Source: Patescibacteria group bacterium (GTDB taxonomy: Bacteria; Patescibacteriota; Minisyncoccia; Phycocordibacterales; XYD1-FULL-46-19). Taken from it: a stretch of 23,883 bases of DNA. Of the stretch, positions 1-4,864 are shown one piece after another (positions within the stretch are counted from its first letter, which is position 1; each line of letters opens with the position of its first letter). The notes under the pieces were generated by a model, which saw only the letters and a list, made by a program, of their open reading frames with translations, had not been told where the DNA came from and searched no databases. The stretch lies in NCBI GenBank assembly GCA_030916795.1, contig JAUPVZ010000044.1, positions 1-23,883 of the forward strand, written 5' to 3'. The position numbers and the translations under genes are program-made.

Positions 1-8
1 ACACAATC

Positions 9-41
9 GCCCGAGGCAAATGCCTCGGGCTCATTGTTTTT
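9..41 (+). terminator. Hairpin terminator at window edge
   Basis: A perfect 10-bp GC-rich stem (arms 9-18 and 21-30, 2-nt loop) is followed by a T-rich stretch at 31-41. It probably ends a plus-strand gene outside the window. On the minus strand it lies just downstream of tRNA-Gly and may also stop that transcript, although the U-run is poorer in that direction. Confidence 0.6.
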
Positions 42-42
42 G

Positions 43-113
43 TGCGGGATAGGGGAATCGAACTCCTGACCTCAGTTTGGAAAACTGATGTTATACCATT
101 TAACTAATCCCGC
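43..113 (-). tRNA. tRNA-Gly(UCC)
   Basis: The minus strand folds into a cloverleaf. The acceptor pairs GCGGGAT with ATCCCGC, the anticodon stem is TCAGT/ACTGA around loop TTTCCAA (anticodon TCC), and the T-loop is TTCGATT. The discriminator base is A. No CCA is encoded: the 3' flank reads ACAAA, so the CCA end must be added by the enzyme encoded at 4865-6337. The T-stem has one A-C mismatch. Confidence 0.95.
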
Positions 114-132
114 AGTCACCTGAATATGCTAG

Positions 133-162
133 CAAAAAATAGCGCCCACGTGAAGTGGGCGC
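133..162 (-). terminator. Intrinsic terminator of the 200-616 gene
   Basis: On the minus strand an 8-bp stem GCGCCCAC/GTGGGCGC (arms 142-149 and 155-162) is followed by a U-run at 139-133. It lies 38 nt beyond the stop of the minus-strand CDS at 200-616 and insulates it from the tRNA gene. Confidence 0.85.
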
Positions 163-199
163 CGGTCATCATAAAAATCAATCGCTATACATAATTTAT

Positions 200-616
200 C
201 TATCTTAATTTGTGAGCACCGAGGATATTTTTCCTAAGACCTCGGTCGTATTCATAAACACATTTGAGTTGGACAGATTCTCCCCCCGAACAGCAAAATG
301 TTCGAAAGGTTAGTCCATATTCGCTAGCCTTTTCCATCAAAAAAATAGGGGCTACAACATAGACCATATCTCCGCCCATAGAATAATATTCTATTTGCTG
401 GATGAAATCATCGTCCGAAAATGCCCAAAAATCCGTGAGGTGCAGGACATCGACAGGACCATGAAGCCTTATCATCGCCAAACTCTGTTCCTGGGTCAGC
501 TCATGGCGGGACAGCCACCAGACCCTGGGGACACATGTTGGCTCGGGCTTATTCCTAAATCTGATACGAACCGTAGAAATAATACCACCATCAATCAAAC
601 AGACTTTATCGCTCAT
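200..616 (-). CDS. Unknown small protein (138 aa)
   Basis: I do not recognise this protein. The open frame extends upstream to 670, but the ATG at 616 is chosen because an AGGAGG Shine-Dalgarno lies 6 nt before it, and the protein then begins MSDKVCLIDGG. It has mixed alpha/beta character, a central stretch VWWLSRHELTQEQ (about residues 32-44), and later VYVVAPIFLMEKA. No signal peptide or convincing membrane helix is visible. The pattern of a beta strand, then SRH, then an early helix is loosely reminiscent of Csx16-like small proteins, but this is only a resemblance and no CRISPR locus is nearby. A strong terminator follows at 133-162. It lies 118 nt downstream of the VKOR gene in the same direction. 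Confidence 0.75.
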   Translation of the reverse strand: MSDKVCLIDGGIISTVRIRFRNKPEPTCVPRVWWLSRHELTQEQSLAMIRLHGPVDVLHLTDFWAFSDDDFIQQIEYYSMGGDMVYVVAPIFLMEKASEYGLTFRTFCCSGGESVQLKCVYEYDRGLRKNILGAHKLR

Positions 617-734
617 AAAGAGCCTCCTTCTTGGCGCTACCTTATAGGTGGTCGCCGGTTTAAAGAACAAAATCGAGATTATCTCGAACCAAGCAAAATA
701 CTACCAGAAAAACTTAAAAATGGAAATACCTATA

Positions 735-1148
735 TTAACCAAGGAAAATTCCAACCGAAGCGATAAATATTATGATGGCCGATAGGGTTGGAACAACACA
801 CCAAGTACAATTATGCCTTAACACCCTAAATTGAATATAAATTAGGTAGCTTGCATAAGCCGCACCCACGCTACTGCCCGCCAAAATCAAAATATTATAA
901 AATATTCCCCCACCAATCAAAATATTAAACAGAGTCAAAAGGGCAATAGACGAAAAGCCGCCCAGCCCGATCAAATCATTGGGCCAGCCTCTAAAATAGC
1001 TAAAGGTGCTAGCAGTTATCCAATCGCAGTCAGACGATATTACACACTCCACTGCCTTGCCATGCACACGATGCCGATAAACATAATATGAAGAAACGCC
1101 CCCAATGACCGCCATCACCAAAATAACTAAAAGAAAAAGAATTCCCAT
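735..1148 (-). CDS. VKOR-family membrane thiol oxidoreductase
   Basis: This 137-aa hydrophobic protein fits the bacterial vitamin K epoxide reductase family, which passes electrons from DsbA-like oxidases to quinone during disulfide formation in the cell envelope. There is an N-terminal membrane helix (about residues 3-24). The loop cysteine pair is C35 and C41, followed by the S/T-x-F/Y segment. Two to three further membrane helices follow, and the catalytic CxxC is CTWC (C114-C117) before the last helix. There is no fused thioredoxin domain, so a separate DsbA-like partner is expected. The start ATG at 1148 has no SD; a candidate promoter at 1155-1182 puts the transcription start at or next to the ATG. 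It is divergent from the 1280 gene. Confidence 0.88.
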   Translation of the reverse strand: MGILFLLVILVMAVIGGVSSYYVYRHRVHGKAVECVISSDCDWITASTFSYFRGWPNDLIGLGGFSSIALLTLFNILIGGGIFYNILILAGSSVGAAYASYLIYIQFRVLRHNCTWCVVPTLSAIIIFIASVGIFLG

Positions 1149-1154
1149 AAAAAT

Positions 1155-1182
1155 ATCATATCACGTTGTAAAATATGGTCTA
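1155..1182 (-). promoter_or_regulatory. Candidate promoter, leaderless VKOR mRNA
   Basis: Minus strand: -35 TAGACC (1182-1177), 16-nt spacer, -10 TATGAT (1160-1155). The A of the ATG is the seventh base after the -10 box, where transcription normally starts, so the mRNA may have no leader. Confidence 0.45.
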
Positions 1183-1191
1183 TAACCGCCG

Positions 1192-1219
1192 TTGACTATC
1201 TAGCGTAAACATCTACAAT
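1192..1219 (+). promoter_or_regulatory. Promoter of the 1280 gene
   Basis: -35 TTGACT (1192-1197), 16-nt spacer, -10 TACAAT (1214-1219). This predicts a start near 1226 and a 54-nt leader carrying a strong SD. It is back-to-back with the VKOR promoter. Confidence 0.6.
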
Positions 1220-1279
1220 AAAATTAGAGTACCTTCTATCCCCCACACTCACCACCCCAATGAAAGGAGGTGAACCCAA

Positions 1280-1579
1280 ATGGAAATTTCGCTGCCCATT
1301 GATTCGGCTATCGAGAAAGAGGCCCGCAAACTCTCGGGCAACTGGGATTTGGTCTTGGAAAAAAAGGAGGAGGGCAACACCTTGACCATGACCTTTACCT
1401 TTCCCAAGACGTTTTCCAATTTCACTGGCCAATTTCTCGAAGTGGTAATCGAGGGAAATAAAAACCCCTCTTTCTTTGCCACCAAGTTTTTTGAACGAAC
1501 GGCCCAAAGTCTTGGTCACAAGTTTCATGGCCAAGACCGGTCGAAAAAACACCACGAGAGCGGAAACAAAAGGAGATAG
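1280..1579 (+). CDS. Unknown small protein (99 aa)
   Basis: I do not recognise the family. The start is well supported: an extended SD, AAAGGAGGTGA (1263-1273), lies 6 nt before ATG 1280. The protein begins MEISLPIDSAIEKEARKL, has a beta-rich middle (LTMTFTFPKTF) and ends in a basic tail (HHESGNKRR). No membrane helix or cysteine cluster is seen. It has its own promoter (1192-1219) and two terminators downstream (1605-1650 and 1658-1707), so it is a single-gene unit. A very similar SD context, TGAAAGGAGGTG, precedes the unknown gene at 9535. Confidence 0.7.
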   Translation: MEISLPIDSAIEKEARKLSGNWDLVLEKKEEGNTLTMTFTFPKTFSNFTGQFLEVVIEGNKNPSFFATKFFERTAQSLGHKFHGQDRSKKHHESGNKRR

Positions 1580-1604
1580 AATTATGTTGGGGGGGGTCAA
1601 CCAA

Positions 1605-1650
1605 AACTCGGTAAGATGTCATATGCCACTGCCGTCTTACTGAGTTTTAC
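1605..1650 (+). terminator. Terminator of the 1280 gene
   Basis: A 12-bp stem with one G-U pair (arms 1605-1616 and 1635-1646) encloses an 18-nt loop and is followed by TTTTAC. It lies directly downstream of the 1280-1579 gene. Confidence 0.7.
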
Positions 1651-1657
1651 TCTTTAA

Positions 1658-1707
1658 ATTATTCCATCAAAAAGGCCGCCTTTCGGCGGCCTTTTTGATG
1701 GAATAAT
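1658..1707. terminator. Bidirectional terminator, 23-bp perfect palindrome
   Basis: Arms 1658-1680 and 1685-1707 are perfectly complementary over 23 bp with a TTTC loop. The GC-rich GGCCGCC core is flanked by A-run and T-run on both sides, so it can end transcription both from the plus-strand gene at 1280 and from the minus-strand RRM gene at 1718-1984. Confidence 0.9.
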
Positions 1708-1717
1708 CTTTAAAAGA

Positions 1718-1984
1718 TTATCGGCGTGGGCGCTCTTCCATTGGACGAGCTTCGTTGACAGTCAAGTTGCGACCGCCAAAGTCCTTGCCATTCCACATGT
1801 CGATTGCTTTGTCAGCATCGGCATCGCTTTCGAATTCAACGAAACCAAAACCCTTTGAACGGCCAGTCATCCGATCCATAATTATGGTTGCAGATGACAC
1901 AACGCCGGCCTGGGAAAAAGCTTCTTTGAGCTCGGTGTCGGTAGTGCTGTAAGGCAACCCACCAACATATAATTTCTTAGCCAT
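1718..1984 (-). CDS. Single-RRM RNA-binding protein
   Basis: This 88-aa protein is one complete RNA recognition motif. RNP2 is KLYVGGL at the N-terminus, RNP1 is RSKGFGFVEF in the middle, and there is a short arginine-rich tail (EERPRR). It is the size of the single-domain RRM proteins of cyanobacteria and other bacteria, which bind single-stranded RNA and are often induced by cold. The start ATG at 1984 has no SD. Transcription is predicted from the strong promoter at 2103-2131, giving an unusually long leader of about 112 nt, described separately, in which the start codon may be base-paired. Its end abuts the bidirectional terminator at 1658-1707. Confidence 0.95.
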   Translation of the reverse strand: MAKKLYVGGLPYSTTDTELKEAFSQAGVVSSATIIMDRMTGRSKGFGFVEFESDADADKAIDMWNGKDFGGRNLTVNEARPMEERPRR

Positions 1985-2096
1985 GTGTGAATACTAGATT
2001 CTTATAACTTGCGAAGTAACGACCTCTCATACTGGTCTCTCGTTTGCTGTTTGTATCGCACACATGGAGAGAAAACATTTTGAGGAAACTACGCAC
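1985..2096 (-). promoter_or_regulatory. Structured leader of RRM mRNA, start codon pairable
   Basis: The bases around the start codon, CACACATGG (minus, 1989-1981), are perfectly complementary over 9 nt to CCATGTGTG near the 5' end of the leader (minus, 2067-2059). Between them is a smaller hairpin with GACC/GGTC arms (minus, about 2036-2020). Pairing would bury the AUG. Temperature- or protein-dependent control is inferred, not shown. Confidence 0.5.
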
Positions 2097-2102
2097 GATT
2101 AA

Positions 2103-2131
2103 AGTATAGCAAATATAAATAGAAAAGTCAA
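2103..2131 (-). promoter_or_regulatory. Strong promoter of the RRM gene
   Basis: Minus strand: -35 TTGACT (2131-2126), 17-nt AT-rich spacer, -10 TATACT (2108-2103). The predicted transcription start is near 2096, 112 nt before the ATG. Confidence 0.8.
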
Positions 2132-2165
2132 CCAGCCACCAAAAAGCACCACTTACATTTATTAT

Positions 2166-3080
2166 TTAAAGCCACTTGTTACGCTTAAACAGCCAGAATG
2201 TCATTAACGAAAAGACTAGTGTAAAAATTAAGATGATAGAAAAAGTATGAGCACTCCCTGCAAAGGGTAACGAAACATTCATTCCAAAAAAACTGCCCAC
2301 TATCGTTGGAATAGTCAAAACTACCGTCAAAGACGCTAGCATTTTCAACACCCGGTTTAGGTTGTGCGTCATAATCGTCGAGTACGCCTCGCGAATATTG
2401 TTGATCATTTTTAGCGTTGCTCGCGAGAGATCCACCAACTGGTTTTCCGCTAGGTAGAGGTCCTCCACCAAATCCTGATCGGCTTCAAACTTTACAAAGC
2501 GCCCTGACAGTAGCTTGGCAATTATGGCATTCGCCGGCACTAGGGCCCCTAAAAAGTCGTTAATGACTGTTTCAAACACCACCAGATTTAGAATATCTTT
2601 GTTTTCGATTTGCTCCAGCTTGCCCGAGGCATTGCGCACCTGGCGACTAATATCAATCAGGAAGTTGTTGTACAAACGATTTATTTCAAAAAATATCTTG
2701 ATCAGGACCTTGGGTCTTTGGGTTGAATAAAAATCTTTGTCTATCACAACTCGCTCGATAAACGGCAACTCAAAACGAGAAACCGCCATCACAAAATCTT
2801 CCGCATAAATCAAGAGAACAGGTACAGTAATCACCGCGCCGTCTTTTTTAAATGGCGCTCGAGCAAAAATATACAGCTTCCCCTCCTCTGGCTCTAGCCG
2901 AGGTACCTCATATGGGTCCACCGCATCTTTTAGGTGGCCGGGGTCTAGCTTGTACACTTCGGCCAGTTGTTCCAGCTCGGTAGTAGTTGGCTTTTCGACA
3001 CACACAATAGAACCGGGTTTGAACTCGGGCAATTCCTGCAATTTTTCTCCCTCTTTGGTGCGATGGTAAATAGTGATCAT
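2166..3080 (-). CDS. corA: CorA-family divalent cation (Mg2+/Co2+) channel
   Basis: This 304-aa protein matches the CorA family, pentameric inner-membrane channels for magnesium. A long cytoplasmic, mostly acidic and helical N-terminal part is followed by two C-terminal membrane helices. The signature GMN sits at the end of the first helix (GSFFGMNVSLPF), and the short positively charged tail (FKRNKWL) faces the cytoplasm. The frame stays open up to 3140, but those codons run into partial copies of the tRNA-Pro 3' end, so the ATG at 3080 (MITIYHRT) is preferred. It has no SD and may be leaderless (TAGAAT 5 nt upstream). The length from this start is normal for the family. Confidence 0.92.
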   Translation of the reverse strand: MITIYHRTKEGEKLQELPEFKPGSIVCVEKPTTTELEQLAEVYKLDPGHLKDAVDPYEVPRLEPEEGKLYIFARAPFKKDGAVITVPVLLIYAEDFVMAVSRFELPFIERVVIDKDFYSTQRPKVLIKIFFEINRLYNNFLIDISRQVRNASGKLEQIENKDILNLVVFETVINDFLGALVPANAIIAKLLSGRFVKFEADQDLVEDLYLAENQLVDLSRATLKMINNIREAYSTIMTHNLNRVLKMLASLTVVLTIPTIVGSFFGMNVSLPFAGSAHTFSIILIFTLVFSLMTFWLFKRNKWL

Positions 3081-3105
3081 ATTAGATTCTATTGCTAGAT
3101 TATTT

Positions 3106-3323
3106 TGTCGGGGCGCCGAGACAATCATTCCTCGCTCCACTTTGTTCCGTAGTGTCGGGGCGCCGAGAATCGGTCACGAGTTACTAAGCAAATTCATCGC
3201 CTCGCTCTTCATTTGCTAAGTACTCTCGACCCCGCCTCATCTGTCTCGCTTCACTCGACATGACTGCGGCCTTCGATTTCGGCCGCAAGCCAAGCAGTTG
3301 GCTTGCTCTCCACCTCCATTCTG
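3106..3323 (-). repeat. tRNA-Pro trailer element with tRNA 3'-end copies
   Basis: Directly downstream of tRNA-Pro (minus strand) the 20 nt covering the tRNA 3' end and first trailer bases (3322-3341) recur exactly at 3153-3172, and 15 nt recur again at 3106-3120. Between them lies a hairpin (3171-3233) whose two 18-nt arms are identical to those of the element behind tRNA-Arg (4575-4638). A degenerate inverted T-arm copy occurs around 3265-3285 beside a 9-bp hairpin near 3290-3311. It looks like an insertion that duplicated the tRNA end. Confidence 0.65.
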
Positions 3324-3394
3324 TCGGGGCGCCGAGAATCGAACTCGGACCGCTCGGTCCCAAACCGAGTACACTACCACTATGCTACGCCCCG
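3324..3394 (-). tRNA. tRNA-Pro(UGG)
   Basis: Minus-strand cloverleaf: acceptor CGGGGCG/CGCCCCG, anticodon stem CTCGG/CCGAG around TTTGGGA (anticodon TGG), T-arm CCGAG-TTCGATT-CTCGG. Discriminator A; no CCA encoded, and the trailer begins CA. Confidence 0.95.
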
Positions 3395-3450
3395 TAATTT
3401 TACTCCCCTATCCTATCATAAAGGACAGCCCTTTGCTAGATACAGAAATA

Positions 3451-3843
3451 CTAAAAAATATCTTCTATGTACTCAATTTTTAAAAGCTTTTGCTCGGTGT
3501 CTAAATAGACAGCTATGGCATCTAGTTGCCAATCACAATCCTCATATTTTTCATTTTTCAACAAAAAAGTCTCGATTGTCCTAGACAGACGCTTTAGCTT
3601 CCAGGGGTGGATATTGTCTTCTGGTTCATAACTATCAGATGTTTCATGTAAAACACCTTCCCTGGTCACCGTCTTTACCTCAATAAAATGCAAGACTTCC
3701 CCTTTTTGCGCAATAATATCGATCTCCCCCCAGGGCTTGCGATAATTGCGCACCACAATAGAAAAACCCTTATTTTTGAGGTACTTCGTCGCCATCTCCT
3801 CCCCTATTTGGCCCACTTTATGCTTTAGCAACATATTTTGCAT
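3451..3843 (-). CDS. yraN: YraN/UPF0102 family nuclease-like protein
   Basis: The 130-aa protein matches the UPF0102 family, restriction-endonuclease-fold proteins of uncertain role linked to recombination or DNA processing. The family N-terminus is present (VGQIGEEMATKYLKNKGF), followed by the fold's active-site pattern GEIDIIAQ...LHFIEVKT, in which E, D, E and K are the expected metal and catalytic residues. The length is typical. The start is either ATG 3843 or ATG 3834; TATTAT just upstream fits a very short leader for the second. Its upstream side borders the parS-like, origin-like intergenic region; its end is 57 nt before tRNA-Pro. Confidence 0.9.
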   Translation of the reverse strand: MQNMLLKHKVGQIGEEMATKYLKNKGFSIVVRNYRKPWGEIDIIAQKGEVLHFIEVKTVTREGVLHETSDSYEPEDNIHPWKLKRLSRTIETFLLKNEKYEDCDWQLDAIAVYLDTEQKLLKIEYIEDIF

Positions 3844-3866
3844 TTATAATAGCAAAATATCCGAAA

Positions 3867-3880
3867 TGTTTCCCGTGAAA
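3867..3880 (+). promoter_or_regulatory. parS-like site 1
   Basis: TGTTTCCCGTGAAA. It agrees with the first 14 bases of the bacterial parS consensus TGTTTCACGTGAAACA except at position 7 (C for A). It lies upstream of yraN, so an operator function for that gene is an alternative. Confidence 0.55.
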
Positions 3881-3935
3881 GCAGAATTTGATTGTTTTTG
3901 GCTAATTTATGATGATTTTGGGGTAAAAACGACCA

Positions 3936-3949
3936 TTTCACGGGAAACA
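3936..3949 (-). promoter_or_regulatory. parS-like site 2
   Basis: The identical 14-mer on the minus strand, 55 bp from site 1 and in the opposite orientation. Confidence 0.55.
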
Positions 3950-4124
3950 ATATATGAAGTGTTACATAAGTAACGTTTTGTCGGGTATAACTAGTCAAAG
4001 TCATCAGTGAAAGGACAAATGTCCCAAAAACCCTTTATTTAAGCCCTTTTCTAAGACAATCTTATATTTATAGCCATTCTTGTCGGACCTAAAAAGTCGT
4101 CTTTTATCCACGGTGTCCCCAAAC

Positions 4125-4133
4125 TTATCCACA
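4125..4133 (+). promoter_or_regulatory. DnaA-box-like site
   Basis: TTATCCACA is an exact match to the strong DnaA box. A one-base variant, TTATCCACG, is 21 bp away at 4104-4112. Exact copies also occur outside this region at 6623-6631 (minus) and 19984-19992 (plus), so a single match is weak evidence by itself. Confidence 0.45.
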
Positions 4134-4212
4134 TTTTTGACCTAAAATGGCTTTGTTTAGCCCTATTTAATGGACTAAATATTGACTAGGGGGGATTGTC
4201 GTTTTGATTAGA

Positions 4213-4226
4213 TGTTTCCCGTGAAA
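4213..4226 (+). promoter_or_regulatory. parS-like site 3
   Basis: Third exact copy of the 14-mer. All three copies found lie within 360 bp; none was noticed elsewhere in the window. Confidence 0.55.
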
Positions 4227-4253
4227 TGGTTTTGGCGGGTTTAGGGGGATCTA

Positions 4254-4281
4254 TTTACTATATAGCTAAAATATATATAAT
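4254..4281 (+). promoter_or_regulatory. Promoter of tRNA-Gly(GCC)
   Basis: -35 TTTACT (4254-4259), 16-nt spacer, -10 TATAAT (4276-4281), about 27 nt before the mature tRNA 5' end. Confidence 0.6.
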
Positions 4282-4307
4282 GTATTTGTTGTTCATTTAA
4301 AACACGA

Positions 4308-4378
4308 GCGGGTATGGTTTAGTGGTAGAACACGTCCTTGCCAAGGACGAGACAGGAGTTCGATTCTCCTTACCCGCA
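4308..4378 (+). tRNA. tRNA-Gly(GCC)
   Basis: Acceptor GCGGGTA/TACCCGC, anticodon stem CGTCC/GGACG around TTGCCAA (anticodon GCC), T-arm AGGAG-TTCGATT-CTCCT. Discriminator A; no CCA encoded, trailer begins CAAAATA. Confidence 0.95.
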
Positions 4379-4540
4379 CAAAAATAACAAGGTAAAACCG
4401 TGGGTTTGACCGACTATATTTTGTAGTCGGGTAGGGGAATCGAACGCGAAAGGGGTCAGGAAAACTGTAGTTTTCCCGTGGAGGAAGGATTGGGAAAACC
4501 GAGGGTTTCCCAGGGGTGAGATATCTCCTTACCTGAACAG
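4379..4540 (+). repeat. tRNA-Gly trailer element with tRNA 3'-end copies
   Basis: The tRNA T-arm, acceptor and first trailer bases (4359-4386) reappear as a near-perfect inverted copy at 4417-4444. A short direct copy, CTCCTTACC, follows at 4525-4533. Between them are small hairpins, for example GGAAAAC/GTTTTCC around 4472-4489. The trailer hairpin closed by CAAAATA/TATTTTG (4379-4423) contains AACAAGGTAAA and CCGACTA, also seen in the large structured element at 7211-7373. There is no credible gene here. Confidence 0.6.
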
Positions 4541-4559
4541 ATTTTGAGAGGGGGGACTC

Positions 4560-4746
4560 TTTCCTTGGGGGACTCGGTCACGAGTTACTAAGGATTATTT
4601 ATCACTTTGTTCTTCAAATCCTAAGTACTCTCGACCCCGACTCGGTCTCGCTCTTTGAGCGGCGATGCGACCTGCGTCTTTCGAGTCCCTCCGGGAGCTA
4701 CAAAATAATATTCCTTAAATGCTCCACATTTAATCCATTTATTTTG
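4560..4746 (-). repeat. tRNA-Arg trailer element with tRNA 3'-end copies
   Basis: Behind tRNA-Arg (minus) the T-arm, acceptor and trailer sequence (about 4738-4766) has a near-perfect inverted copy at about 4680-4708, including the trailer ACAAAATAA. Next comes the hairpin 4575-4638, whose 18-nt arms are identical to those behind tRNA-Pro while the inner stem differs with compensation (AGGATT/AATCCT against AGCAAAT/ATTTGCT). Short direct copies of the T-arm 3' strand follow (GAGTCCCCC). No gene is supported here. Confidence 0.65.
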
Positions 4747-4818
4747 TGCACCCGGAGGGACTCGAACCCCCAACGACAGTTCCGAAGACTGTTGTGATAT
4801 CCATTTCACCACGGGTGC
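4747..4818 (-). tRNA. tRNA-Arg(UCG)
   Basis: Minus-strand cloverleaf: acceptor GCACCCG/CGGGTGC, anticodon stem ACAGT/ACTGT around CTTCGGA (anticodon TCG), T-loop TTCGAGT. Discriminator A; no CCA encoded. A candidate promoter lies upstream (TTGGTT, 17 nt, TATTCT on minus). Confidence 0.95.
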
Positions 4819-4864
4819 AGTGGCTTAAGAATACCTTGTTTATAACAAAAAACCAAGACCTATT

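Larger units (their letters stand above)
3844..4253. other. Candidate replication origin / partition region
   Basis: About 410 bp without a credible gene. It carries three copies of a parS-like 14-mer (3867-3880, 3936-3949, 4213-4226), two DnaA-box-like sequences (TTATCCACG 4104-4112 and TTATCCACA 4125-4133), and is followed by an AT-rich tract (4250-4290). Genes to the left run mostly on minus and those to the right mostly on plus, as expected for replication moving outward. No dnaA, parA or parB gene lies in the window, so this rests on sites and orientation only. Confidence 0.5.

Noticed and set aside
395..766. Plus-strand open frame over the 200-616 gene
   Set aside because: The minus-strand frame has a perfect SD and terminator; the plus frame crosses its SD region and has none.
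1584..1643. 19-codon frame with AGGAG upstream and an eight-G run
   Set aside because: Most of it is the terminator hairpin of the 1280 gene; coding use is unlikely without conservation data.
3171..3233. Integron attC-like site
   Set aside because: The hairpin contains GTTACTA and TAGTAAC-like parts but not the required GTTRRRY/RYYYAAC boxes, and no integron integrase is present.
4621..4812. Minus-strand 63-aa open frame
   Set aside because: It is made of tRNA-Arg and its trailer element.
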